Positions 17,604-26,996 of a stretch of DNA of 64,000 nucleotides are shown here, one piece after another. The DNA is from Bacteroidota bacterium (GTDB lineage: Bacteria; Bacteroidota; Bacteroidia; Chitinophagales; Chitinophagaceae), in the NCBI GenBank assembly GCA_023386555.1, contig JAEWJK010000006.1:184144-248143 (forward strand). The letters are read 5' to 3'. The number at the start of each line of letters is the position of its first letter. The first letter of the stretch is position 1. A program made the position numbers and the translations under genes. A model generated the notes under the pieces. It had not been told where the DNA came from, did no database searches, and was given only the letters and a program-made list of their open reading frames with translations.

Positions 17604-18869
17604 ATGCATAATGTTTCACACAGTTCCAAAATCCGATTCACAACTTTAAATAGTGAATGGAAACTCGTAGCTGTTAAGGACATCGTTGATCGAGTATCAA
17701 AACCTGTTTTAGTAGAGGAAAAAACATTGTATACACAGATTGGTATAAGATCACACGGCAAAGGCTTGTTTTACAAAGATCCTGTAGATGGAAAATCCTT
17801 AGGCAACAAGCGGGTATTTTGGGTTGAACCTGATTGTTTTATTGTAAACATTGTCTTCGCCTGGGAGCAGGCAGTGGCAAAAACAACAAAAGCAGAGCTT
17901 GGCTATATCGCATCCCACAGATTTCCGATGTATAAACCCAAAGCGAATAAACTTGATTTAGATTACCTGTTATATTTCTTTCTAACAAAAAAAGGGAAGT
18001 TGTTATTGGAAATGGCTTCTCCAGGTGGTGCGGGTCGAAACAAAACATTGGGTCAAAAGGAATTTGAAAGTCTAAGATTAAACCTACCATCCCTAACAGA
18101 ACAACAAAAAATCGCCACGTTCGTTACTACCATAGATAAAAAACTGCAGCTGCTCAAAAAACAACTGCAGTTACTGGAGCAATATAAAAAAGGAGTGATG
18201 CAGCAGATATTCTCGCAGCAACTCCGGTTTAAGGATGATAAGGGAAAAGCTTTTCCGGATTGGGAGAAATGGAAGTTTAATAATGTTTATAATTTCTTTT
18301 CTACTAACTCTCTATCCCGTGATAAACTTAATTATGAAGATGGCGAAGTTTACAATATTCATTATGGAGACATTCACACGAAATTTCAAACCCAATTCTG
18401 CCTATCCAAAGAAGTGGTTCCATATATAAACAAGGAAGTATCGATCAGGCAAATTGATGATTACTTTTTGAAAGAAGGAGATTTAATATTGGCAGATGCA
18501 TCAGAAGATCTGGTAGATGTCGGGAAAAATATTGAGATAATTTCTTTAGAAGGTAAAAAAGCTGTTGCTGGGCTTCATACAATTCATGCACGTCCAGATT
18601 TATCAAAAATGCAAATAGGGTTTGGTGGCTATTTGATGAAATCCCCGGATGTAAGAGGAAAAATCATGAAAGTAGCTCAGGGTTCAAAAGTTTTAAGTAT
18701 AGCACCATCCAGATTAGCTGAGTTAGAAATACTCCTTCCGACTAAAGGAGAACAAAGCAAAATCGCCACCTTTCTTTCTGTCATAGACGTTAAAATAAAC
18801 ACTGTTCGGCAACAGCTTACATTAACCCAGCAATGGAAGAAAGGATTGCTGCAACAAATGTTTGTATGA
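17604..18869 (+). CDS. hsdS: Type I restriction-modification, specificity subunit
   Basis: 421-aa S subunit with two target-recognition domains (about 1-150 and 205-375). Each is followed by a conserved helical spacer: LPSLTEQQKIATFVTTIDKKL (about 153-173) with the LLEQYKKGVMQQIF helix, and LPTKGEQSKIATFLSVIDVKI (about 376-396) ending in TQQWKKGLLQQMFV. The two-fold layout and length are typical, so a bipartite target sequence is expected. No second or partial hsdS or flanking inverted repeats were noticed, so phase variation by inversion is not indicated. Confidence 0.93.
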   Translation: MHNVSHSSKIRFTTLNSEWKLVAVKDIVDRVSKPVLVEEKTLYTQIGIRSHGKGLFYKDPVDGKSLGNKRVFWVEPDCFIVNIVFAWEQAVAKTTKAELGYIASHRFPMYKPKANKLDLDYLLYFFLTKKGKLLLEMASPGGAGRNKTLGQKEFESLRLNLPSLTEQQKIATFVTTIDKKLQLLKKQLQLLEQYKKGVMQQIFSQQLRFKDDKGKAFPDWEKWKFNNVYNFFSTNSLSRDKLNYEDGEVYNIHYGDIHTKFQTQFCLSKEVVPYINKEVSIRQIDDYFLKEGDLILADASEDLVDVGKNIEIISLEGKKAVAGLHTIHARPDLSKMQIGFGGYLMKSPDVRGKIMKVAQGSKVLSIAPSRLAELEILLPTKGEQSKIATFLSVIDVKINTVRQQLTLTQQWKKGLLQQMFV

Positions 18870-18940
18870 GGAAACGCCATAAACTCTTTAGCTCTCCGCA
18901 ATTGATTATCAATAGGCAACCCCAAATTTGTGTACAGCTA

Positions 18941-18971
18941 TTGGTGTACTTAAAAAGGTACACTATATTTG
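18941..18971 (+). promoter_or_regulatory. Promoter and possible operator before the Abi leader RNA
   Basis: TTG (18941-18943), 20-bp spacer, TATATTTG (18964-18971): a perfect match to the Bacteroidota consensus. The spacer contains an inverted repeat GTGTAC (18945-18950)/GTACAC (18958-18963), a plausible repressor site. This would drive abi and hsdR separately from hsdMS. Confidence 0.75.
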
Positions 18972-18976
18972 CATCA

Positions 18977-19036
18977 ACAGTACTCGCCACGCTAAAGCTC
19001 AAAAGAGCTGCGTACCAGGGCGAGTCTTTTGCTTTT
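18977..19036 (+). ncRNA. Hairpin leader RNA upstream of abi, ending in a U-rich tract
   Basis: From the expected start near 18977 the RNA folds as ACTCGCC (18982-18988)/GGCGAGT (19019-19025), ACGC/GCGT (18989-92/19010-13) and AGCTC-AAAA-GAGCT (18996-19009), with unpaired TAA and ACCAG bulges. CTTTTGCTTTT follows, as in an intrinsic terminator. It could be a small RNA, an attenuator, or an RNA antitoxin for the adjacent HEPN-type Abi protein. Function is inferred from layout only. Confidence 0.6.
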
Positions 19037-19082
19037 ATAGCCCTTCCTCACTCTTCCACTCAAACATCAAAGCTGTAGTAAA

Positions 19083-19982
19083 ATGATCTTTAACAAAGAA
19101 CCATTCACTATACAACAGCATATCGAGCAGCTAAGGCAACGAGGCTTAGCTATCGCCAATGAAGAGCTGGCAACACATTATCTATCGCAGGTAAGTTATT
19201 ACAGGCTTGCAGGCTACTGGTGGTCTATGCAAAGCGATAAAGAGCAGCATATATTTAAACCCAATAGCAGGTTTGAAGATGTAGTGGCATTGTACAACTT
19301 CGATCGGGAATTAAGAATAATATTGTTTGATGTTATCGAGAAAATAGAGATCAGCCTCAGAAGTAAACTCATCTATCATTTGTCGCATGAATTTGATCCG
19401 TGGTGGTTTCAGAATACCGGCATATTCCAGGATTCAGGAGCATTGATTGAAACGCTGGCAAGCATCAAGGAAGAAGTGGATCGTTCAAAAGACACCTTCA
19501 TACGAGAGCACAAAAAAAAGTATAAGGATGATCTTCGTTTTCCCCCGGCATGGAAAACATTAGAACTAACCAGTTTTGGCTCTTTATCTAAATTGTACGG
19601 AAACCTGAAGAACACAATCCAGTCGAAAGACACAATAGCCAAAGAACTGGGTGCTGTAAACCATACCTACTTACCAAGCTGGCTCCAATCCATTGCCCAG
19701 ATCAGAAACTACTGTGCACACCATAGCAGGTTATGGAATAAAAACTTGCCAGGTACACCCAAGTTGCTGCCCAAGCCTCCACACAGGTGGGTTGCTGATG
19801 TACCAACAGACACTCAAAAGTTGTATTTGCACCTTTGCATTATGAGATACCTCCTAAACATCGTAGTTCCTGAAAACTCATTTTCTACCAAGCTGCAGGA
19901 TTTGATTGAAAGGTATCCCTCAGTAGATCCCAATGCCTTGGGCATGAAACCAAATTGGACACAAGAACCCTTATGGAATTGA
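19083..19982 (+). CDS. Abi_2 (AbiD/AbiF-like) abortive-infection protein
   Basis: 299-aa cytoplasmic protein matching the Abi_2 family along its length. The N-terminal block PFTIQQHIEQLRQRGL...YLSQVSYYRLAGYWW (about 6-47) is characteristic, then FDRELRIILFDVIEKIEISLRSKL (about 78-101). Residues R208 and H213 in IRNYCAHHSRLWN form a HEPN RxxxxH motif, the catalytic signature of many RNase toxins. It sits between hsdS and hsdR, 3 bp before hsdR, and has its own promoter and hairpin leader. Expected role: RNA cleavage that arrests growth or phage infection, possibly held in check by the leader RNA. Confidence 0.85.
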   Translation: MIFNKEPFTIQQHIEQLRQRGLAIANEELATHYLSQVSYYRLAGYWWSMQSDKEQHIFKPNSRFEDVVALYNFDRELRIILFDVIEKIEISLRSKLIYHLSHEFDPWWFQNTGIFQDSGALIETLASIKEEVDRSKDTFIREHKKKYKDDLRFPPAWKTLELTSFGSLSKLYGNLKNTIQSKDTIAKELGAVNHTYLPSWLQSIAQIRNYCAHHSRLWNKNLPGTPKLLPKPPHRWVADVPTDTQKLYLHLCIMRYLLNIVVPENSFSTKLQDLIERYPSVDPNALGMKPNWTQEPLWN

Positions 19983-19985
19983 GTT

Positions 19986-22838
19986 ATGTCTAAACAACCA
20001 GAACAAATACTCGAAGAACAACTCGTAGCTCAACTGCAAAAGCTGGGTTATTCATTGGTGCTCATCAAAGATGAAAAACAGCTTCTTGCCAATCTTAAAA
20101 AGCAGCTCGAAAAGCACAATAACATCACCTTCTCCGATAAAGAGTTTACCAAGGTGCTAAACATCCTTAGTAAAGGCTCGGTATTCGAAAAGTCCAAAGT
20201 CCTAAGAGAACGGCAGCATATTCAAAAAGACAACGGAATAGACTTATACTTTGAGTTCATCAATACAGAACATTGGTGCCAGAACCAGTACCAGGTAACA
20301 CACCAGGTTACTATGGAAGGCAAATACAAGAACAGGTACGATGTTACTATTCTTATTAATGGATTGCCTTTGGTACAGATAGAACTCAAACGCCGTGGAT
20401 TGGAACTGAAAGAAGCATTTAACCAGGTAAGCCGGTACCACCGCCATTCCTTTGCAGATGGTTATGGTTTATACCAGTATGTGCAGGTGTTTGTAATAAG
20501 CAATGGTGTAAATACAAAGTATTACGCTAACAACCGGTTTCAGCATTTTAAACAAACCTTCTTCTGGACTGATAAAGAGAATAAACGCCTCACCAATATT
20601 CTCAATGGGTTTACTTCAGAATTCCTCGAGCCTTGCCACATCAGTAAAATGATAAGCAAGTACATTGTACTGAATGAGACCAATAAAATACCAATGGTCC
20701 TTCGTCCTTACCAGTACTATGCTGTAGAGGCAATAATTAACCAGGTGATGAACACGAATAAGAACGGCTACATCTGGCATACCACAGGTTCAGGTAAAAC
20801 ACTCACCTCATTCAAAACGGCACAGGTGCTTACTGGTTTGCCAACTATTAAAAAGGTGGTCTTCGTGGTAGATCGAAAGGATCTCGACTACCAAACAACC
20901 AAAGAGTTCAACAGCTTCAGCAAAGGCTGCATAGATGGTACTGACAACACCAAACAACTGGTACAACAGTTTGCTGACGATACAAAGCTTATTGTTACAA
21001 CCATTCAAAAGCTGAATACTGCCATCAGCAAAAGCCACTATGTGGCTAAGATGGATAAGCTGAAAAACGAAAAAATGGTGTTTATTTTCGACGAATGCCA
21101 CCGTAGCCAGTTTGGTGAAACACATGCCAGGATAACATCATACTTTCAGAACATACAAATGTTTGGCTTTACCGGTACACCCATTTTTGCAGATAATGCC
21201 GTCAAGAACCAGAAAGGCAAACGTACTACTGCAGAACTGTTTGGTGAGTGCCTGCATAAATATGTGATCACTGATGCTATCAGGGATGAAAATGTATTGA
21301 AGTTCTCAGTAGAATATGTTGGCAGGTACAAAAAGAAAGACTCAGCCACCGAGATAGATATTGAAGTAGAAGATATAGACAAGAAGGAACTCATGGAGTC
21401 TCCAGCCAGGATAGATAAGATTGCAGATTATATTCTGGCACATCACAAACGCAAAACGCATGGTAAAGAGTTCACTGCCATGTTATGCGTAGGCAGTGTT
21501 GATACTTTGATCAAGTACTACGACCTGTTCTACAAAAAGAAACAGGAAGGCATACATGACCTGAATATAGCTACAATATTCAGCTATGCCGCTAATGAAG
21601 AGGATGCAGATGCAAATGGCTTTATACCCGAAGAAGTCTCAGTGGTTGAAGAATCCCAGGCTTTATACGGCTTAAGTAAACATTCCAGAGAAAAGCTGGA
21701 AGAGTACATCGGGCATTACAATGAAATGTTTGGGTCTAAGTTCTCCACCAAAGACAATGAAAGCTTTTACAATTACTACAAGGATATTTCTAAGAAAGTA
21801 AAGGAAAGAAAGATTGATATTCTGTTAGTCGTAAACATGTTTCTCACCGGCTTTGATAGTCCTTTTCTAAATACATTATATGTAGACAAGAACCTCAAGT
21901 ATCACGGGTTGATTCAGGCTTATTCCAGGACCAACAGGATTGTAAATGAGAAGAAGTCGCAAGGCAACATAATGGTGTTCCGCAACCTGAAGAATGCGAC
22001 AGACGATGCAATCACATTGTTCAGCAACAAGGAAGCCATAGAGGTAATCGTCATGAAACCTTATGAGGATTATGTAAAAAAATTTAATGAGTCTTTCATT
22101 AACCTGTTAAAGGTGGCTCCAACTGTTGATAGTGTAAACGAATTGCAATCAGAAGAAGAGGAATTGAAGTTTATTCAGGCTTTTCGTGAGCTGATCAGGA
22201 TCAAAAATATACTCACTGCATTTTCGGATTTCAAATGGTCAGACCTGTCCATTGCAGAACAGCAATTTGAGGATTATAAGAGTAAGTACCTCGATCTGCA
22301 CGATAAAGTAAAGAATGATCATCAGAAAGAAAAAGTCTCCATTTTAGAAGATGTAGATTTCGAGTTGGAGTTAATACATAGAGATGAAATAAATGTAGCC
22401 TACATACTGCAGTTACTCATCAGGCTCAAATCCAAAGTACGAAAGGATGTACAGAAAGCAGAAAAAGAGATATTTAATCTGCTCAATACAGAGGCTACAC
22501 TCCGCAGCAAACGAGAATTGGTAGAACAGTTTATAAGAGAGAACTTGCCACTTATTGAAGAGACAGACGAGATACCGGAAGAATTTGAAAAGTTTTGGTC
22601 AGTAGAACAGCAAAAGGCGTTTGAAAACTTAGTAGAAGAAGAAAAGCTATCAAGAGAGCGAACACAGGCTTTAATTGAGGATTACCTGTACTCAGAACAA
22701 CCACCGTTGCGTGATGAATTGCTGGACCTGTTGGAAGCAGAGAAGCCTTCCGTGTTGGAAAGAAAGAAAGTAGGCGAAAGATTACTTGCAAAGATTGTGG
22801 CTTTTGTGGAGACCTTTATTAATGGCATGGCAGCATGA
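19986..22838 (+). CDS. hsdR: Type I restriction-modification, restriction/translocase subunit
   Basis: 950-aa R subunit. N-terminal PD-(D/E)XK nuclease: YDVTILINGLPLVQIELKRRG (Asp near 119, E-x-K near 132-134). Helicase/translocase motifs follow: Walker A TTGSGKT (about 266-272), DECHRSQFG (about 369-377), FTGTP (about 395-399), TGFDSP (about 623-628) and QAYSRTNR (about 648-655), then a long helical C-terminus. All motifs are intact, so the system looks functional. Read in the same unit as abi, 3 bp downstream. Confidence 0.95.
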   Translation: MSKQPEQILEEQLVAQLQKLGYSLVLIKDEKQLLANLKKQLEKHNNITFSDKEFTKVLNILSKGSVFEKSKVLRERQHIQKDNGIDLYFEFINTEHWCQNQYQVTHQVTMEGKYKNRYDVTILINGLPLVQIELKRRGLELKEAFNQVSRYHRHSFADGYGLYQYVQVFVISNGVNTKYYANNRFQHFKQTFFWTDKENKRLTNILNGFTSEFLEPCHISKMISKYIVLNETNKIPMVLRPYQYYAVEAIINQVMNTNKNGYIWHTTGSGKTLTSFKTAQVLTGLPTIKKVVFVVDRKDLDYQTTKEFNSFSKGCIDGTDNTKQLVQQFADDTKLIVTTIQKLNTAISKSHYVAKMDKLKNEKMVFIFDECHRSQFGETHARITSYFQNIQMFGFTGTPIFADNAVKNQKGKRTTAELFGECLHKYVITDAIRDENVLKFSVEYVGRYKKKDSATEIDIEVEDIDKKELMESPARIDKIADYILAHHKRKTHGKEFTAMLCVGSVDTLIKYYDLFYKKKQEGIHDLNIATIFSYAANEEDADANGFIPEEVSVVEESQALYGLSKHSREKLEEYIGHYNEMFGSKFSTKDNESFYNYYKDISKKVKERKIDILLVVNMFLTGFDSPFLNTLYVDKNLKYHGLIQAYSRTNRIVNEKKSQGNIMVFRNLKNATDDAITLFSNKEAIEVIVMKPYEDYVKKFNESFINLLKVAPTVDSVNELQSEEEELKFIQAFRELIRIKNILTAFSDFKWSDLSIAEQQFEDYKSKYLDLHDKVKNDHQKEKVSILEDVDFELELIHRDEINVAYILQLLIRLKSKVRKDVQKAEKEIFNLLNTEATLRSKRELVEQFIRENLPLIEETDEIPEEFEKFWSVEQQKAFENLVEEEKLSRERTQALIEDYLYSEQPPLRDELLDLLEAEKPSVLERKKVGERLLAKIVAFVETFINGMAA

Positions 22839-22872
22839 TCGTGTCATCTTCTAACAATATTATCTTTACTAC

Positions 22873-23433
22873 ATGCGTCTCAATATCAAAAACATGGTTT
22901 GCCCTCGCTGCATCATGTCTGTAGAACAGATACTGAAGAACAATCAACTTCAATTTTCTTCCGTAAGATTAGGAGAAGTAGAACTAACAAAAGCACCCAA
23001 CAAAACCCAACTTCAGAAGCTAATAGATGATTTGGAGGCTGTAGGTTTTGAGTTGCTGGATGATCAGCGAAAGCAACAGGTAGAACAGATAAAAAACCTG
23101 CTGATAAAAAAAGTTCAATCAGGAGAAATTGAAGAGCACTTTTCCATCAGTAAATATCTTTCAGCGAAGGTGCATAGAGATTACTCTCATCTCAGCCGGT
23201 TGTTCACAGAAGTCGAGAGAATTACAATAGAACAATTCTTCATTTTGCAACGAATTGAAAAAGCAAAAGAATGGTTAGTGTACAACGAATTTAGCAATGC
23301 AGATATCGCATATAAACTTGGCTACAGTAGTGTACAGCATCTGTCCAGCCAGTTTAAAAAAATAACTGGACTCACTCCTTCATCTTTTAAAAAGATCGGC
23401 ACACTTAGCAGAAAATTCATTGATAATGTGTGA
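22873..23433 (+). CDS. AraC-type regulator with an N-terminal HMA-like copper domain
   Basis: 186-aa protein. Residues about 1-65 look like a heavy-metal-associated domain with a C-x-x-C site in NMVCPRCIMSVE. Residues about 90-182 form an AraC/XylS DNA-binding region (DIAYKLGYSSVQHLSSQFKKITGLTPSSF). The direct fusion suggests a cytosolic Cu(I) sensor whose metal-binding part controls the HTH. It leads the copper gene block and starts 34 bp after hsdR; about 90 bp separate it from copA. Target and sign of control (likely activation by Cu) are inferred. Confidence 0.75.
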   Translation: MRLNIKNMVCPRCIMSVEQILKNNQLQFSSVRLGEVELTKAPNKTQLQKLIDDLEAVGFELLDDQRKQQVEQIKNLLIKKVQSGEIEEHFSISKYLSAKVHRDYSHLSRLFTEVERITIEQFFILQRIEKAKEWLVYNEFSNADIAYKLGYSSVQHLSSQFKKITGLTPSSFKKIGTLSRKFIDNV

Positions 23434-23521
23434 AAACCTCAATTAAGTGTAAATCTTTTCAATAATAATGTAACACTACTCACTGGCTGTTGCCTCAACT
23501 TTATGGTATAAATCTCAGGAT

Positions 23522-25942
23522 ATGAGTACCACAAAAAATAATACAATTGAATTGCCGCTGGAGGGTGTGGAAAGTGAGCACTGTGCACTGATCGTAGATA
23601 AAGGCTTAAGCAAGCTAAAGGGTATCACCTCACACAGGGTGGAACTCAATAACCACAAGGCGGTAATTACCGCCAATGATGCGGATATTATCCCCGAAGC
23701 AGTATCAACCATCAGGGATCTGGGTTATGATGTACAAACAATAAAAGATACATTTCCGGTTACCGGTATGAGTTGTGCATCCTGTGCAGCAAGTACCGAA
23801 AGCACCCTTAATGCACAGCCAGGTGTGATCAATGCTACAGTCAATTTTGCCAACTCTTCTGTTCAGGTTGAATATGTACCAACAATAGCCACTCCTGAGA
23901 ATTTAAAAAGTAGTGTGCAGTCAATAGGCTATGATCTTATTATAGAAAAGTCTAAAGAAGCAAACGAAGCACTGGAAGATTTGCATAGGCAAAAACTGCA
24001 GTCTCTTACCGAAAGAACAATTTGGTCTGTGGTGTTATCCATTCCTACAGTTATTATTGGAATGTTTTTTATGGATATGCCTTATGCTAATTATATCATG
24101 TGGGCTCTGGCTACACCGGTAATTGGAATATTTGGCAGGCAGTTCTTTATAAATGCTTGGAAACAGGCAAAGCACCGTTCTGCTAATATGGATACACTCG
24201 TGGCTCTTAGTACAGGAATAGCCTATTTATTCAGTGCTTTCAATACTCTTTATCCGCAGTTCTGGCATAGCAAAGGTTTACATGCACACGTTTATTTCGA
24301 AGCTGCTGCTGTTGTTGTAGCTTTTATTCTCTTAGGTAAATTGTTAGAAGAAAGGGCAAAGGCTTCCACTTCTTCTGCCATCAAAAAGTTAATGGGTTTG
24401 CAGCCCAAGACGGTAACCGTAGTGCATAATGGTGAGCACATGATGGAGATACCAATCGAACAGGTGAAGGTGAATGATACTGTACTTGTAAAGCCGGGTG
24501 AAAAAATTCCGGTTGATGGCATAGTTGTCTCAGGAAGTTCTTTTGTAGATGAAAGCATGATAAGTGGTGAACCGATTCCGGTAGAAAAACAGGCTGATGC
24601 AAAAGTCTTTGCCGGTACAATTAACCAGAAAGGAAGCTTCCGGTTCAAAGCAGAAAAAGTAGGTGCAGAAACATTGCTGGCTCATATCATCAAGATGGTA
24701 CAGGAAGCCCAGGGTTCAAAAGCACCGGTGCAGAAACTGGTAGATAAAATATCAGGCATATTTGTTCCTATTGTAATCGGGATCGCTGTACTCTCATTAA
24801 TTGCATGGGCTGTTTTAGGTGGAGATAATGGGCTTACACAAGGCTTGCTGGCATTAGTAACAGTATTGGTAATTGCTTGTCCTTGTGCATTGGGTTTGGC
24901 AACACCAACGGCAATTATGGTAGGTGTTGGTAAGGGTGCAGAGAATGGGATCTTGATTAAAGATGCAGAAAGTCTTGAGCTGGCTCACAAGATAGATGCC
25001 ATTGTACTTGATAAAACAGGAACCATCACAGAGGGAAAGCCACGGGTAACAAGTATTACCTGGACTCGGAATGCTGATCAGTACATAGACATTCTTTTCT
25101 CCATAGAAAAGTCATCTGAACATCCTTTGGCTGATGCTGTAACCAAACATTTGGAACCTTCAGCGAAACTAATATCAGTAGAAGGCATCAACGCTGTTAC
25201 TGGTACAGGTATCACTGCAATGTACAATGGAGAGAAATACTTGGTAGGTACAACTAAGCTATTACAGCAGCATAACCTCAACGTACCGCCTTCTGTAAAA
25301 GAATGGAGTGAACAGAAACGATCAGAAGCCAATACAGTGGTATTCTTCGCATCACAAACAGATATCATCGCTGTTATTGCTATTGCAGATAAGATAAAGC
25401 AATCATCCGCTAATGCAATTAACAAGCTGAAAGATCTCGGCATTGATGTATATATGTTCACAGGCGATAACCAGCAAACGGCTTCAGCAGTTGCAAAACA
25501 GGTTGGTATAGATACTTTTAAAGCTGAAGCAATGCCACAGGATAAAGCAGAATTCGTTAAAAAGCTTCAATCGAAAGGCAAAGTGGTAGGTATGGTTGGT
25601 GATGGCATCAACGATAGTCATGCTTTGGCACAGGCAGATGTAAGTATAGCAATGGCAAAAGGAAGTGATATAGCAATGGATGTTGCAAAGATGACTTTAA
25701 TGACGTCTGATCTGGAAAGAATACCTGCAGCAATTAAGTTGTCAAGAAAAACTGTCAGAACAATTCGTCAAAATCTATTCTGGGCTTTTATCTATAATCT
25801 CATAGGTATTCCTATTGCAGCAGGGTTATTGTATCCCTTCAATGGGTTTCTACTTAACCCGATGATCGCTGGTGCTGCTATGGCATTAAGCAGTGTGAGT
25901 GTTGTAACAAACAGCCTCAGGCTAAGATTTACTAAACTATAA
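23522..25942 (+). CDS. copA: Cu(I)-exporting P1B-type ATPase
   Basis: 806-aa inner-membrane pump that moves Cu(I) out of the cytoplasm. The N-terminus has two HMA-like domains: the first (about 4-75) has lost its C-x-x-C (VESEHCALIV), the second (about 77-143) keeps GMSCASC. Eight membrane segments are expected. Key sites are the CPC metal motif (C453-P-C455), phosphorylated Asp in DKTGT (about 497), SSEHPLADA (about 530-538), which holds the HP motif, and GDGINDSHALAQADV (about 694-708). Followed after 18 bp by a CopZ-type chaperone gene. Confidence 0.95.
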   Translation: MSTTKNNTIELPLEGVESEHCALIVDKGLSKLKGITSHRVELNNHKAVITANDADIIPEAVSTIRDLGYDVQTIKDTFPVTGMSCASCAASTESTLNAQPGVINATVNFANSSVQVEYVPTIATPENLKSSVQSIGYDLIIEKSKEANEALEDLHRQKLQSLTERTIWSVVLSIPTVIIGMFFMDMPYANYIMWALATPVIGIFGRQFFINAWKQAKHRSANMDTLVALSTGIAYLFSAFNTLYPQFWHSKGLHAHVYFEAAAVVVAFILLGKLLEERAKASTSSAIKKLMGLQPKTVTVVHNGEHMMEIPIEQVKVNDTVLVKPGEKIPVDGIVVSGSSFVDESMISGEPIPVEKQADAKVFAGTINQKGSFRFKAEKVGAETLLAHIIKMVQEAQGSKAPVQKLVDKISGIFVPIVIGIAVLSLIAWAVLGGDNGLTQGLLALVTVLVIACPCALGLATPTAIMVGVGKGAENGILIKDAESLELAHKIDAIVLDKTGTITEGKPRVTSITWTRNADQYIDILFSIEKSSEHPLADAVTKHLEPSAKLISVEGINAVTGTGITAMYNGEKYLVGTTKLLQQHNLNVPPSVKEWSEQKRSEANTVVFFASQTDIIAVIAIADKIKQSSANAINKLKDLGIDVYMFTGDNQQTASAVAKQVGIDTFKAEAMPQDKAEFVKKLQSKGKVVGMVGDGINDSHALAQADVSIAMAKGSDIAMDVAKMTLMTSDLERIPAAIKLSRKTVRTIRQNLFWAFIYNLIGIPIAAGLLYPFNGFLLNPMIAGAAMALSSVSVVTNSLRLRFTKL

Positions 25943-25960
25943 TTCGATAAAAACACAACA

Positions 25961-26173
25961 ATGGAAAGGAAATTCAAAACAAACATCAACTGCAGTGGCT
26001 GTGTAGCTAAAGTAACCCCATTCCTTAACCAGGCAGAAGGTATAAAGAAATGGGAAGTGGACACAAACAACCCCGGTAAGGTATTAACAGTAGAAGCCGA
26101 AAGCTTATCTGAAGATGAGATTAAAGAGCTTGTAAACAAAGCAGGATTCAAGGCAGAAAGCTTAAACCATTAA
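25961..26173 (+). CDS. HMA-type copper chaperone
   Basis: 70-aa soluble protein, single heavy-metal-associated domain with a C-S-G-C site (about residues 11-14, INCSGCVAKVTP). Ferredoxin-like beta-alpha-beta pattern ending ELVNKAGFKAE. Expected to carry Cu(I) in the cytosol to CopA, as CopZ does; lies 18 bp after copA. Confidence 0.85.
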   Translation: MERKFKTNINCSGCVAKVTPFLNQAEGIKKWEVDTNNPGKVLTVEAESLSEDEIKELVNKAGFKAESLNH

Positions 26174-26285
26174 CAATCAATGGCAGCACTGAGGCTAATA
26201 GGCAATGTATTGTTGAAAATTGGGAGGTTCCTCTTTTCACGGCAGAAAAATTGCTGTAAGTGACGCATAATCAAAAGATTGAAAT

Positions 26286-26924
26286 ATGAAATACCTGTTT
26301 TTAGTAACGATCATCTCTTTTGTATTTGCCTGTAACAGTGGTTCAGATCACGATGATAGCCACAAAGACAGTGCAGATCATACTGCACACACTCAGCAGG
26401 AAGGTTCTGGTAACAACGCAATGAAAGATATGCATGATGCCATGAACAACATGATGCAGAAAATGCAAAGCATGAAAGCTACCGGTGATGCCGATTATGA
26501 TTTTGCGATGATGATGAAACACCATCATGAAGGAGCAATAGACATGGCAAAAGCAGAAGTGGGAGGTGGTACTGATGCTCAATTAAAGCAAATGGCTCAG
26601 AAGATGATCGACGATCAACAGAAAGAAATCGATCAGTTTAATCAGTTTATGCAAGGCAACCAACCCACAGGTAATTCAGACTATGGGCAAAAAGCAATGG
26701 GTATGATGACACCTATGAGCGAGATCAAAATGGAAAGTGGTTCATTGGATGCAATGTTTGCAAGTATGATGATACCCCACCACCAGGATGCTGTGAAAAT
26801 GGCTAAAGAATACTTAAAGGTGGCAAAGAATCAGGATATGAAAAAGATTGCCACAAATATTAACCAGACGCAACCCAAAGAAATTCAAGAGTTACAGAGT
26901 TGGTTAAAAAATCAAAAGAAATAG
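26286..26924 (+). CDS. DUF305 lipoprotein
   Basis: 212-aa protein with a lipoprotein signal (FVFAC, Cys about residue 16), then a His/Asp-rich stretch (DHDDSHKDSADHTAHT) likely to bind metal. Two ferritin-like halves of DUF305 follow, with MMKHHHEGAIDMAKAEV (about 76-92) and MIPHHQDAVKMAKEYL (about 160-175). Met/His richness fits periplasmic or outer-membrane-associated copper binding. Part of the copper block. Confidence 0.85.
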   Translation: MKYLFLVTIISFVFACNSGSDHDDSHKDSADHTAHTQQEGSGNNAMKDMHDAMNNMMQKMQSMKATGDADYDFAMMMKHHHEGAIDMAKAEVGGGTDAQLKQMAQKMIDDQQKEIDQFNQFMQGNQPTGNSDYGQKAMGMMTPMSEIKMESGSLDAMFASMMIPHHQDAVKMAKEYLKVAKNQDMKKIATNINQTQPKEIQELQSWLKNQKK

Positions 26925-26996
26925 GCTAGGCAGCTTCGGCTGCCTCCTCTTTTCGTTGTTCTTTTGAACTTTATAAAAAGATATACCTTTGCTCTA

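Noticed and set aside
17604..18869. Phase-variable hsdS
   Set aside because: Only one hsdS gene and no inverted-repeat partner or invertase nearby.
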